From Roseburia porci (lineage in GTDB: Bacteria > Bacillota > Clostridia > Lachnospirales > Lachnospiraceae), in NCBI RefSeq assembly GCF_009695765.1, contig NZ_VUNI01000003.1:62001-126000 (forward strand): a stretch of 64,000 bases of DNA, written 5' to 3'. This document shows, in pieces, positions 1 through 8,283 of this stretch. Each line of letters begins with the position of its first letter. The first letter of the stretch is position 1. The notes beneath the pieces were generated by a model. The model was not told the DNA's origin, did not search any database, and saw only the letters and a program-made list of their open reading frames with translations. The translations under genes and the position numbers were made by a program.

Positions 1-1002
1 ATGGATTCCAATTCTTTTTGCAAATTCAACAATTTCATCATCTGAAGTATATCTTGTTGGAACCAGCCTTTTATAATCTGCCGGTGAAATCAAATAGTTT
101 GTTGCAAACTTATCTGCTTCAATTTCCAATTTATCATTGATATCTTTCATTTCTTCAACTGTGCTGCTAATAAATACAGTTTTAATTTTTTGCTGAAGTA
201 CGTGTTTAATTTCATGGAATAATGAGAACCAGAATTTATCTGCATCTAACCCTCTATTATTCATCGCAAGTACTACTCTATCCTCTGATACCCATTTAAC
301 AGCACCATTCACACCTGAATTTTTTAGATGTGGTAACAAGACAAAAGCGACACCGCATTCAGCAAAAATTTCACGCATTCTTGGAAGGAATTCTTCCGGC
401 TTTTTAACCGTCATCCCCCTAAGCTCTGGCAGATAACCTTTTAGCTTCTCTGCATTATATGGCTTGGTTTCAATACTTTTTGAGATATTTATAGCTGTTT
501 GAATCCATGCTCTAGAATTAATAATATTCTTCTCGTTATTACATGATGCACTTGATCGGAAGTTCACTAAAAAATCCGGCTGCAACATAATTCGTAAATC
601 TGCGACCTTAAAATATTTACACAAATTTGCCACTTTTTCATTTATACTTCTTGCAATCGGCAAACCAATGACATCTACAAAATACTTATAGTCTATTTCT
701 TTTGCAAGTTCAGCCTGTGCATCAACATCCTTAGCATGCTGTATTTCAATCAACTTTTGATCATAAGTATTCTGTAAATTTTGCCAAACTTCTACGCTGG
801 TTCCGAGCATCGTAGAAAGCTTCTTTGCTAAATCATTTGAAATATTAGCCTGACCATTAATCAACTGACTTAAAGTCTTAGCTGTTGTTCCCATTCTTGT
901 GGCAAATTCAGCCTGACTTATTTCCATATCTTCAATAATATCCGCAATATAATATCCAGGGTGATATGCCACTATATCTTTGTATTCATTTACATTACTC
1001 AT
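1..1002 (-). CDS. HigA-type antitoxin fused to ImmA/IrrE-like metallopeptidase domain (3' end outside window)
   Basis: This reading frame is open from an ATG at 1002 to the window edge (334 codons), so its C-terminus is missing. Residues about 15-70 form a Cro/C1-type helix-turn-helix of the HigA kind (ISQAEFATRMG, then TLSQLINGQANIS). The C-terminal half carries the zinc-peptidase motif HEIKH at residues 263-267, followed by an acidic EIEADKFA segment typical of ImmA/IrrE (DUF955) proteins. A clear Shine-Dalgarno (GGAGG, 1015-1019) precedes the start. It overlaps the end of the toxin frame by 8 bases, so the two are probably translationally coupled. In this family the HTH domain represses the operon and neutralises the toxin; the peptidase domain may instead sense or cleave a regulator. 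Family assignment is firm, the cellular target is unknown. Confidence 0.85.
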   Translation of the reverse strand, partial: MSNVNEYKDIVAYHPGYYIADIIEDMEISQAEFATRMGTTAKTLSQLINGQANISNDLAKKLSTMLGTSVEVWQNLQNTYDQKLIEIQHAKDVDAQAELAKEIDYKYFVDVIGLPIARSINEKVANLCKYFKVADLRIMLQPDFLVNFRSSASCNNEKNIINSRAWIQTAINISKSIETKPYNAEKLKGYLPELRGMTVKKPEEFLPRMREIFAECGVAFVLLPHLKNSGVNGAVKWVSEDRVVLAMNNRGLDADKFWFSLFHEIKHVLQQKIKTVFISSTVEEMKDINDKLEIEADKFATNYLISPADYKRLVPTRYTSDDEIVEFAKRIGIH

Positions 1003-1341
1003 AATGGTTCGACACCTCCGTTACTTTCACAATTTTAATCATTTTACACTGAGCTAAAATGTCTCCTTCTACGATCTCATTACCACCGTTATCACAAGGA
1101 ATCATTGTAACTCTATAACCCGTATTACCTAATCTTATGCTCCATTCATCTTTTCTATCACCCTTTAAATGTTCAAAATGAAACGGAGGATAATTTGCAA
1201 CATCCATTAAAGACTCTGCATTACGTATATAGTTTTCTGCAGCTTCAAGTTTCTTTTTACTTGCTTAGGATATCGCCACTTCTTCTTGTACTCAGAACAA
1301 AACTGTTTCTTTGCAGTTTCATTCTTATACAGTATCTGCAT
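995..1341 (-). pseudogene. HigB-like (RelE/ParE fold) toxin, frameshifted
   Basis: Two overlapping frames together make one HigB-type toxin of about 115 residues. The first starts at ATG 1341 and reads MQILYKNETAKKQF...YPKQVK. The second, entered near 1258, continues KKLEAAENYIRNAESL then MDVANYPPFHFEHLKGDRKD and ends at 995. HLKGDRKDEWSIRL followed by YRVTMIP is the characteristic core of plasmid-killer/HigB toxins. The frames join if one A is added to the A5 tract at 1254-1258 (minus-strand reading GTAAAAAGAAAC). As given, translation from 1341 ends at 1207. A shortened product could begin at ATG 1207 (70 aa) but would lack the N-terminal helices. It lies directly upstream of the antitoxin gene, toxin-first as in higBA. 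Confidence 0.75.
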
Positions 1342-1376
1342 TCCCAAACTTAATTATTCCTCTCCTCTCATTTTTA

Positions 1377-1391
1377 TTACCATTTTGGTAA
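1377..1391. promoter_or_regulatory. Palindromic operator 1 of the higBA-like operon
   Basis: TTACCATTTTGGTAA is a 15-bp inverted repeat (TTACC/GGTAA) just upstream of the toxin start. It shares the TTACC-N5-(G)GTAA layout with a second site 78 bp away. Paired palindromes before a toxin-antitoxin operon are the usual binding sites of the HTH antitoxin; the binding itself is inferred. Confidence 0.5.
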
Positions 1392-1454
1392 CAGAATTAT
1401 ATCACTGATTAAAAGAAATTTCAATACACCACGAATTAATGTTTTAAATTTTTA

Positions 1455-1469
1455 TTACCTTTTTCGTAA
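1455..1469. promoter_or_regulatory. Palindromic operator 2 of the higBA-like operon
   Basis: TTACCTTTTTCGTAA, extendable to TTTATTAC...GTAATAAA (1451-1473), matches operator 1 in the outer TTACC and GTAA and in length. It lies in the gap between the toxin gene and the small frame at 1504-1665, where the operon promoter must be. Confidence 0.45.
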
Positions 1470-1503
1470 TAAAAACAAAGAACCACTATATAATAGCAGT
1501 TCT

Positions 1504-1665
1504 TTAACTAAGTATATATTCAATTCCCTCTAATTCTTTTCTACGATAATACTCCTCAAGCTCGTTTAAAGCTTTCTTCCTATACTTTCTCATCAACGTA
1601 TCTGAAACATAATATTTCTCTAACAATGCGCCCCAACCAATTTTGTTAATCCACATATCCCGCAT
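1504..1665 (-). CDS. Small charged protein, unknown function
   Basis: A 53-codon frame opens at ATG 1665 (MRDMWINKIGWGALLEK...) and ends at 1504; an internal ATG at 1656 (MWINKIG) is an alternative start. The product is rich in Lys, Arg, Glu and Tyr (MRKYRKKALNELEEYYRRKE) and predicted helical, with no membrane segment. No strong Shine-Dalgarno is visible. However, if the frameshift in the upstream secreted-protein gene is corrected, that gene ends at 1646 and the start at 1656 overlaps its stop (ATGTGGATTAA), the arrangement expected for translational coupling. I do not recognise the family. It could be a genuine small gene of the accessory element or a chance frame. Confidence 0.4.
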   Translation of the reverse strand: MRDMWINKIGWGALLEKYYVSDTLMRKYRKKALNELEEYYRRKELEGIEYILS

Positions 1666-4212
1666 AATTTGCTGCGTAAGGATTCAACATCCATACGATT
1701 GATAAACCATTATCCTGCTTTTCGATACCGGTAAGCTTCTGTAATGCATAGTGCTGTTCAGCATAATTGCAGTATTCAGTTCTATCAGTTTCGGTCTGCC
1801 AAGTCTGTAATAGGTGTTTTTGTACTGGGAATAAAGACTTCCTTCCTTGTCTCCGTCTTCAAGATCTGCGTATGCGACTTTCCAGTAACCCTTTACCGGA
1901 TCTGCTTCGTAAAGTTTTACCATGGCTGCTACGCCGCCCTTGAAGTTAATTACTCCGTTCCAGTTTGTTCCCCAGATTGGAAGCACACTTTCAATTCCGC
2001 TTTGATTGATTCTGGAAGTTGTTGTCAGTTTCTTGACAGCATTTACAGTTGCTAGATCATTCGTCGTACTGAACCGAGTTCTTCGACACTCAACTGTTAC
2101 ACCGTCTGCTCTCTTTTTGATCAAACTTCCATCAGCATTACCAAGTCCATCCTGATCGCATGCTGTTGCAACGCTGACCTGTGTTGTTCCAATTGGATAC
2201 TGAACATTTGTGCCTCTCTTTAAAGTCTCAGAACCGTAAGTAAACTCGCCTGACTGCGGAGCTTCGAAGTAGTAAATACGAGACGGATTCGGCACTTTGT
2301 CCGTCGTGTAATAACTTTTTACGGTGAGGATCGGACCTCCCTCGTAAACTGCCACGAAGATAGTTGGAGTTGTTCCGTAGGTTGTTTTTGTTGTTCTGCG
2401 TGTCACATTACCACTTTTATCGATTGCTATCTCGTAAGCATCCTGTGAATTGGCGGCTTTGAATCTTGAACTGCTGTCTGTTACACCATTGATCGGTAAA
2501 GAAGTGTCTGTCCAGCAGTTTGTGCTTCCGTTGTATTCCTTTACAGAGTTGTTCGCATTTGCACTGTATGCGTAGGATTCTGTTAAAACCATATTCCGTT
2601 TTTGAGAAGCGCCATCGATTGTTACAGGCTGATTTCTCAGGATACTACTTACTGTACAACTTGTCGTTGCTCCATTATTTTTCCATGTGTTGCGTTTGTA
2701 CTGGTCGATCAGACAGGCTGAGTAATTTAATGCTTTTCCGCCGGACGTGGCTGAGAATAAATGGTATCTGCCAAGATCATCTTTGTAATAGCACAGCTCG
2801 ATCTGTGGTGCCCGTACCTGATAGGTTCCCATGTACTCGAAATCGTCCCTCACTGTCGGTGTGTAGTAAAGCTTATTTGCATTGCTTACGGATGAATTCC
2901 ATGCAGAACGATTGCTCAGATCGAAGTTGTAGGAAGAGTTGCCCCATACTTCATTTTGTACGCCGGTAGTTGGCCTAGCCAGAATGTTACTTCCGTTTGC
3001 TTTGTAAAATCCTGCCTTTACTAATTCCCATACTGCATTTTTGTAGCTGGACTGCTGTGGGACAACGCTATTCACATTGTAGGTCTGACCGACATGGATC
3101 GTAGATACTCCGCCGTATTGGTTTAACACATCGTATCCGTCGTAAAGCATGGTCTGATACAGCTTGCAGATATCGTCAACCTCTGCGTACAGATAGGTAA
3201 CTGTCGTTCCGAATGTACAACGGAAGTTCTGTCCGACCATAAAATTGTAAATGTCTGACCGGTCTTTGTTAAACGAATAACCGGAGTTTGCATGGCTGCC
3301 CACATCGCCTAAACCATCCTGCCAGAGATTGTAACTTTTTCCGACTTCGACCCGGTTACTGTCTGATACGCAGGAACATAAAAGTCCGGAAGTTCCAGTT
3401 GCGGAGCTGCCGTCTTTGGTAACTTCCACACCTACGAGTACCATACGTTTGCTGTTCCAATCAATATGGGACTTGATTCCGGTTTCTGAGTAGCTATGGA
3501 CTGATCCTACATTGTAACTGTAAGAAGCGTTTGGTAAAATGTCCTGCCTTCCGTTGTATCCGTCACCAGCGTTTAAGGTCTGGTATTTGACTGTGACGCC
3601 GCCAGGTACGCCCATCTTGATTTTTAACTCTTTGTTGTAATGGGAAGCGAAAGTACTTGGATTTGCCCATCGTTTAGCTTTTGTCCAATCGTATAAATTC
3701 ATAAGGGTTACACCGTCATCTACCCAAGTACCACCCTTTTTCGTCTTAGTTCCGATTGCTGGCTGAACCCAAACATGGAGGGTGCCGTCATTGTCCGATA
3801 CAGCACCGTGTTGTACGGCCCATTGATACACATCTCTCTTGCTGAATAAATAAAACGAATCTTTCATACCTGAATCTGTACATGCTGGTGCGTATGGACC
3901 ATCCTGTCCATAATCCCGGACTAAATAAGCATCAGATGGAACATAACAACCCGGCACTGAATATGTCGTGACATATGCTTGCCGATCATACCAGATTCCA
4001 GTTGCTCTTGGACTTACTTGTTTATCGTGTGTAAACCATCCAACATAATCTGCATCCCATGGCTCATCAAAGTCGTAAACTTTAGATGGTTCACGACCTC
4101 CCGTGTCTGCATGATGTGCGGATGCAGTTGTTGGACTAAAGCTTAACGCAGTAAACAGAATTACCCCAAAGCATAATAAAATCTTCAATTTTGTACTAAT
4201 CTTTTTTCTCAC
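1646..4212 (-). pseudogene. Large secreted protein of unknown function with a 3'-end frameshift
   Basis: As given, the frame from ATG 4212 encodes 842 aa and stops at 1684. Residues 1-32 are a signal peptide (MRKKISTKLK, a hydrophobic core, then TTASA-HHA). The mature part is rich in Tyr, Thr, Ser and Asn with many aromatic-glycine stretches (GDGYNGRQ, YLYAEVDD) and no sortase motif or late membrane anchor, so it is probably released or bound through partners. Near the end the coding strand has TACAAAAACACC (A5 at 1817-1821). Adding one A changes the last residues from a poor tail ending in YQSYGC to QTWQTETDRTEYCNYAEQHY, then LQKLTGIEKQDNG and NPYAANYAGYVD, stopping at 1646. That tail is much more protein-like, so I read the gene as frameshifted about 50 residues before its natural end. 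It resembles exported cargo proteins of Firmicute integrative elements, but I cannot name a family. Confidence 0.6.
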
Positions 4213-4262
4213 TTGACTTCCTCCTTTATTTTTGTATTTGAAATGAAGTATATTGAAACGAC

Positions 4263-4291
4263 GAAAAGGGACCGCTCAATGAGCGATCCCT
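4263..4291 (-). terminator. Rho-independent terminator after the Ig-like surface protein gene
   Basis: Read on the minus strand, GGGATCGCTC-ATT-GAGCGGTCCC is followed by TTTT. It lies 30 bases after the stop of the gene at 4322-5521 and before the secreted-protein gene. Confidence 0.7.
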
Positions 4292-4321
4292 CGTAACTTT
4301 GTAAATGCCTTATTTAATTAT

Positions 4322-5521
4322 TTATAATGGAGCACCATGAACACTTCTCATATGTTCTGCATATTGATCTGAAGCTGCTTGTCCATAACCGAAATCAATA
4401 CCACACCATGGACACGCCCAATCTATTGTTTCAGCCCGTTCAGCATCCTGTTGTCTATAGCGGTCTAAGCTGTCATTTGATGAACCATCACTTCCTGCTG
4501 ATGAGTTGTTATCCTGAGCTGGTTGTTCTACCTGTGCAGGTTGCTGTTCTGGAGCGGCTGGCTGTTCTGCTGGTGCCTGCTGAGCTGGGGTTGTCTGAGT
4601 GCTTCCACCATTACCTGATGCTGCATTTCCACCTTTGTTTGAGGCGCTTCCACTACCAGAGCCTTTGGAAGAAGATCCTTTGCTGGCATTCTTCGTTGTT
4701 TCGTTTGAAGCTGATTCCTGTGCTGGAGCTTCTGCAACTGGCTGTGGAGCTTGTACTGTAATCGTTGCGGACTGAGTTGCTTCATTTCCAGCTCTGTCTG
4801 TAGCTTTTGCGATAACAGTGTACTGGTTGTCTCCTGTCTTTTCGATTGATTTTGTTACATCTACTGCTCCGTCGATGGCATCTGTAGCTGTACACTGGAT
4901 GCTGTCCTCTGTTGGATCAGATTCTGTCGTACCGTCAGCAAGTCCTTCGATTGTTGGGGCGGTTTTATCGTAAACTAAAGTAATTGTTGTATCGGATTCG
5001 TTGTTGCTTGCATCGGTTGCAGTGATAGTTGCTTTGTAAAAGCCTTCCTCTTCCGGAACTGTGGCAGTAGCTTCTGTGATTGGCTCTGCGTCTAAAGAGT
5101 CCATCTTTTGATAGCCTGTAAATGCTACAGTTGTGTCTGAAACATCCTCTACGGTTACGTAATCCTCAGCATTGAGTGCCGTAACATCCTTTGTGTAGAC
5201 TGGATCCTCGGACTTTGCGGTGATAGTTGGTGCTGTCGTGTCCTCTACTTTAACCGTGATTGTGTAACTGTGCTTTTTGTATGTTGCAGTGGCTTCGTAT
5301 TCGCCCACTTTGTCTGTGTCCACTTTGCTTGTGTCGATTTTGACATCACCACTGTGTTTACCTTTGAAGAGGTCTTTTGCTTCCGGCTTGAATTCTTCTC
5401 CTGCTTCTATGGTAACTGTGCTGGTTGCCAATTCTGGTTTCTGATTAACGATAACGATACCTACAGTAATTGCAACGATTGCTGCGATACCGATAATTCC
5501 TGCGATAACTTTCTTTTTCAT
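4322..5521 (-). CDS. Membrane-anchored Ig-like domain protein with Ser/Gly/Pro/Gln-rich stalk and C-terminal C2H2-like zinc finger
   Basis: The start is ATG 5521, chosen for its AGGAGG at the right distance; the longer upstream frame has no ribosome binding site. The 399-aa product opens with MKKK and a hydrophobic segment (residues 5-25), a signal anchor or uncleaved signal. Three Ig-like modules follow (roughly 33-95, 95-190, 190-265), marked by DTTAPTIT, YDKTAPTI and ATDRAGNEATQS, as in HYR/DUF5011-type bacterial Ig repeats. Residues about 270-365 are a low-complexity Ser/Gly/Asn then Pro/Gln/Ala linker. The last 30 residues contain CPWC, then 16 residues, then HMRSVH: a C-x2-C-x16-H-x4-H arrangement like a C2H2 finger, odd on an exported protein. 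There is no LPXTG. The 5' region (promoter, leader, start) is duplicated upstream at 7078-7222. Confidence 0.75.
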   Translation of the reverse strand: MKKKVIAGIIGIAAIVAITVGIVIVNQKPELATSTVTIEAGEEFKPEAKDLFKGKHSGDVKIDTSKVDTDKVGEYEATATYKKHSYTITVKVEDTTAPTITAKSEDPVYTKDVTALNAEDYVTVEDVSDTTVAFTGYQKMDSLDAEPITEATATVPEEEGFYKATITATDASNNESDTTITLVYDKTAPTIEGLADGTTESDPTEDSIQCTATDAIDGAVDVTKSIEKTGDNQYTVIAKATDRAGNEATQSATITVQAPQPVAEAPAQESASNETTKNASKGSSSKGSGSGSASNKGGNAASGNGGSTQTTPAQQAPAEQPAAPEQQPAQVEQPAQDNNSSAGSDGSSNDSLDRYRQQDAERAETIDWACPWCGIDFGYGQAASDQYAEHMRSVHGAPL

Positions 5522-5606
5522 AAACTTTGTCCTCCTACAATTCTTTTTGTTCTTTTGATTTGTTATAAAATCTGGGAAGGGAAAGAATTGTTTTTGAAAA
5601 TGGTTC
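5495..5606. repeat. Direct repeat copy A: promoter/leader/start of the Ig-like gene
   Basis: This segment (start codons, Shine-Dalgarno, leader and the stretch GAAAGAATTGTTTTTGAAAA) recurs in the same orientation at 7078-7222 with high identity. Copy B has about 35 extra bases in the leader. The two copies bracket the DUF4869/ATPase cassette. Confidence 0.8.
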
Positions 5607-5662
5607 TTTGGTACTATGTCAGAACCTATGTTTTGGGTAGTCCAGTTTGACAAGAAAATTGT

Positions 5663-6564
5663 TTAAAATTCTACACGTGTCAATTTATTATCCGGTCTCT
5701 GCATACACACCAATGCCTCTTTTACTTTCCAATAAACTGGAAGTTTCATATCTTCCGGAATACTACTTTTTGTATAATTATTTGAAATACACTGCTGAAA
5801 TAATCTTGTCGCATTTGTTTCTTTATCTGGATACCACGGAACTTCAACTCCATATTCATCTGATTCTAAAATATATGATTCAAAACTATCCCAATCAATT
5901 TCAGATATGATTTCAACCCCTATAGCTTTAAGATAATCCATTTGATCTGCATAACTGAAACTGATTCCTGCCCTATCATACACAATCGTAAATTTTGACT
6001 CTTTATAATGCGTTTTTAATTTTCTAAGTGCAATTCCAAAACGATCTTTGGAACCAGCCGAATCAATTTGTATTCTCAATACTTTCTCCAAAAACTGCTT
6101 TCCCGATTTTGTATCTTCGCATACAATACGATCTCCAAGAATATTCAAATGTTTTTCCTTGGATATGTTGGTTCAACTGTATGCGTACCATCTGCACCTG
6201 GAAACATTGTAACGATACTGTCTAATCCCGTTTTAAATCCGTTAAACTTTCTTGAACGAGTGATGATGACAAAATAATTATCAGAAGCATTAAAGAGGGA
6301 TGCACTTTGAGACTCGACCAATAACGGTGAGTTCTCATCCAAAAAGAAAATGAGTCCATGCTCTGTCAAATCATTTTTCGATATCAGCACTCTTATATTT
6401 GTATCTCCATCACAATTAACCGCATCTGGATTCAAATTGTAATCTGCAACCAACTGAATTAATGACGTTTTACCTACTCCCGAATCTCCACGGATAAAAA
6501 GAAATTTCTGTTTAAATTCAAAATCATATGAGATTTCTCTATTTCTAATCTTAATAACTGGCAT
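5663..6564 (-). pseudogene. Small P-loop ATPase with TOPRIM/DUF4435-like C-terminal half, frameshifted
   Basis: As given there are two frames: 6145-6564 (139 aa) and 5663-6148 (161 aa, TTG start overlapping the upstream TGA). Adding one A to the A5 tract at 6152-6156 (minus strand GGAAAAACATTTG) fuses them into one protein of about 300 aa through YPRKKHLNILGDRIVCED. Residues 26-34 are a Walker A motif (GDSGVGKTS) and residues 71-77 a Walker B (LIFFLDE). After the junction, RIVCEDTKSGKQFLEKVL, FTIVYDRAGISFSYADQ and EIDWDSFESYIL resemble in order the acidic motifs of OLD/DUF4435-type TOPRIM domains; this second assignment is inference. The gene starts at the stop of the DUF4869 gene (TAATG overlap), so the two are coupled. 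If the lesion is real, the ATPase is separated from its presumed effector half unless frameshifting restores it. Confidence 0.6.
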
Positions 6565-7007
6565 TAAAATTCAAACCCCTTACTTTCTAAATAGCAACGC
6601 ATAAAATCATCATTGTTATGAATTGGTTTATTGGTATCTATGCAAACACCATTCAATTCGCATTTAAATTCCATAGGATGTTCATAAAATAATGTAATAT
6701 CTTTCATACGGCTGATTTTATTGATCCAATCTGCGCAATTATCCCCGCATGCAGTGCCCCAGATAATACGATCTGTTTTCAGCATAAGAATAAGCGCTTT
6801 TGCTCCACCGGAAATTCGGGTAAGGGGAATAATCCCAAGAACAGGGCTTTCCACTGCGCGATTTGATAATATCTCTGAGTGATCAATATCACGTACAATC
6901 TGTTTTACTACAGGATCTTCTAACCATTCATCTTCGTATCTATTATTAAAGTATACATCAACATCCCGATTAAAGTTCTCTGGTTGTTTAAATGTTATAT
7001 AAAGCAT
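6564..7007 (-). CDS. DUF4869-type protein
   Basis: The 147-aa product starts at ATG 7007 behind AGAGGAG. It matches my memory of the DUF4869 family: an N-terminal MLYITFKQ strand, YFNNRYEDEWLEDP, IVRDIDHSEIL, ESPVLGIIPLTRISGGAKALILM and CGDNCADWINKI. It has no signal peptide or membrane segment, so it should be cytoplasmic. Its function is not known to me. The stop overlaps the ATG of the P-loop gene, and both lie between two copies of the promoter/start segment of the Ig-like gene. A DUF4869 protein coupled to a small ATPase suggests a two-component cargo module, possibly defensive; that is inference from layout only. Confidence 0.7.
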   Translation of the reverse strand: MLYITFKQPENFNRDVDVYFNNRYEDEWLEDPVVKQIVRDIDHSEILSNRAVESPVLGIIPLTRISGGAKALILMLKTDRIIWGTACGDNCADWINKISRMKDITLFYEHPMEFKCELNGVCIDTNKPIHNNDDFMRCYLESKGFEF

Positions 7008-7077
7008 GATAACTCCTCTCTTTCCTCAATTTCTGAGAAACATTGTAGCATATCTATATTCCTGTAACGATTGCAAT

Positions 7078-7222
7078 GAATTCTGCGACAACTTTCTTTT
7101 TCATAAACTTTGTCCTCCTGCAATTCTTTCTTCTTATTTTCTTTTCCCTTTGTGGGATGTTCTTCTTTTTCTTCACTGTGTTATAAAAGTCAGGAAGAGA
7201 AAGAATTGTTTTTGAAAATGGT
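7078..7222. repeat. Direct repeat copy B with a truncated start of an Ig-like gene
   Basis: It repeats copy A (5495-5606): leader with GAAAGAATTGTTTTTGAAAATGGT, AGGAGG, ATG at 7103 and MKKKVVAE. The frame diverges and stops after 16 codons (MKKKVVAEFIAIVTGI). This is the remnant of a second signal-anchor gene, or the scar of a duplication that accompanied insertion of the cassette. It probably still provides the promoter that drives the DUF4869/ATPase genes. Confidence 0.7.
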
Positions 7223-7312
7223 GCTATAATAGATTAACGAACCCAGGATTAAAAAAAGGTAATGTTTTTAAGAGTAGAAAATTGACTATTGTTGTCACGT
7301 GTCTTTGCTTCT

Positions 7313-7560
7313 TTAGTAATCTTCACCTGTTTTAATATCTGGATTATCAATAACAATGAAACTGCCCTGACACTTCATTAAACATTCTTTCATATTCTCT
7401 GTTCGATAATTAAATAATTTAATAGCACTATACTGATGGTATTTTAACACTTGTTTTACAGTAAGTCTAGGAAGAGGTTTCTAACAATTTTTGAAATCAG
7501 ACAAAACAGTTGACCTAAAAAATAATTGCCATTGCAAATCACTTTATCTTTCCATTTCAT
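7313..7560 (-). pseudogene. Remnant of a small protein gene
   Basis: Two frames on the minus strand look like pieces of one small gene. From ATG 7560 the reading is MKWKDKVICNGNYFLGQLF and on to a stop at 7456. In the neighbouring frame, open from just after a TAG at 7481-7483, there is KPLPRLTVKQVLKYHQYSAI...GSFIVIDNPDIKTGEDY ending at 7313. The second piece is clearly protein-like but has no good start except a GTG at 7450. At least one indel and one nonsense change would be needed to join them. I do not recognise the family. The rest of 7223-7723 is AT-rich and shows nothing else I can support. Confidence 0.3.
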
Positions 7561-7723
7561 TTTCGTATAATTGGGTTAAAAAATAAAAATCGGTTTTTAA
7601 TATCAAGGTAAAACAACATAAAAAATCATTTTCTTTTCTGTTTTTTTATACTATACTTTTATCAGAATGTGGTAACGTCACAAGTTACACTGCCAGCGAA
7701 AAGCTGCAGGACAGGAGGAATTT

Positions 7724-8209
7724 ATGAAAATATACGTTGACCAGAATACCCGATTGGAAGATATGAAATCTACCGCATGGAGTTTCAGCATAGTTGGAAT
7801 CGCCGGAATTCTGTTACTCATCTTACTCTGGATGGGAGTGCTTCCACTCCAGATTGTGCAGGATACCAAAATTATTCTGACTGTTGTTATGGGGATTTTA
7901 TTTGCGTTCTTCTTATTTGTCGGAATTCATGCATTTGCGTCATTGAATAAATTAAGGATGTCTGCTTCAAATGAGAAAAATACATACGATGCTATTATTT
8001 CCTGGTTTATGGATTCTTACGCGGAAGCATTGCAGAATAAAGATTTCTCTGGAACCGAATCCACGGATGTCAATTCCAGCGAACTTTTGTATTTCCCACG
8101 ATATCAGGAAATTTCAACAATCATCACGTCAAAATATCCAAATTTATCCGAAGAATTTCTGGATCATATTGTGGAAGATCTTTATGCAAAAATTTTTCCG
8201 GAAAATTAG
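7724..8209 (+). CDS. Two-TM membrane protein of unknown function
   Basis: ATG 7724 sits behind GGAGG and opens a 161-aa protein. A short soluble N-terminus (MKIYVDQNTRLEDMKSTAW) precedes two hydrophobic helices (about residues 22-45 and 54-75), giving a hairpin in the membrane. The C-terminal 80 residues are soluble and acidic (YDAIISWFMDSYAEAL, YPNLSEEFLDHIVEDLY). There is no catalytic signature. It is followed 74 bases later by xpt on the same strand and may be co-transcribed. Function unknown. Confidence 0.75.
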   Translation: MKIYVDQNTRLEDMKSTAWSFSIVGIAGILLLILLWMGVLPLQIVQDTKIILTVVMGILFAFFLFVGIHAFASLNKLRMSASNEKNTYDAIISWFMDSYAEALQNKDFSGTESTDVNSSELLYFPRYQEISTIITSKYPNLSEEFLDHIVEDLYAKIFPEN

Positions 8210-8283
8210 GGATTTCTCTACTTTTTTTGAGGAAATAATGATATAATGGATGAACTAATGAATGAAGGTGTGAGGTAATTACC

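Noticed and set aside
1744-2969. Plus-strand open frames of 103 and 149 codons
   Set aside because: Both are antisense to the secreted-protein gene and have Cys/Leu/Ser-rich random composition.
8210-8283. Purine riboswitch before xpt
   Set aside because: The gap is 74 bases and shows no aptamer consensus; a ribosome binding site alone explains it.
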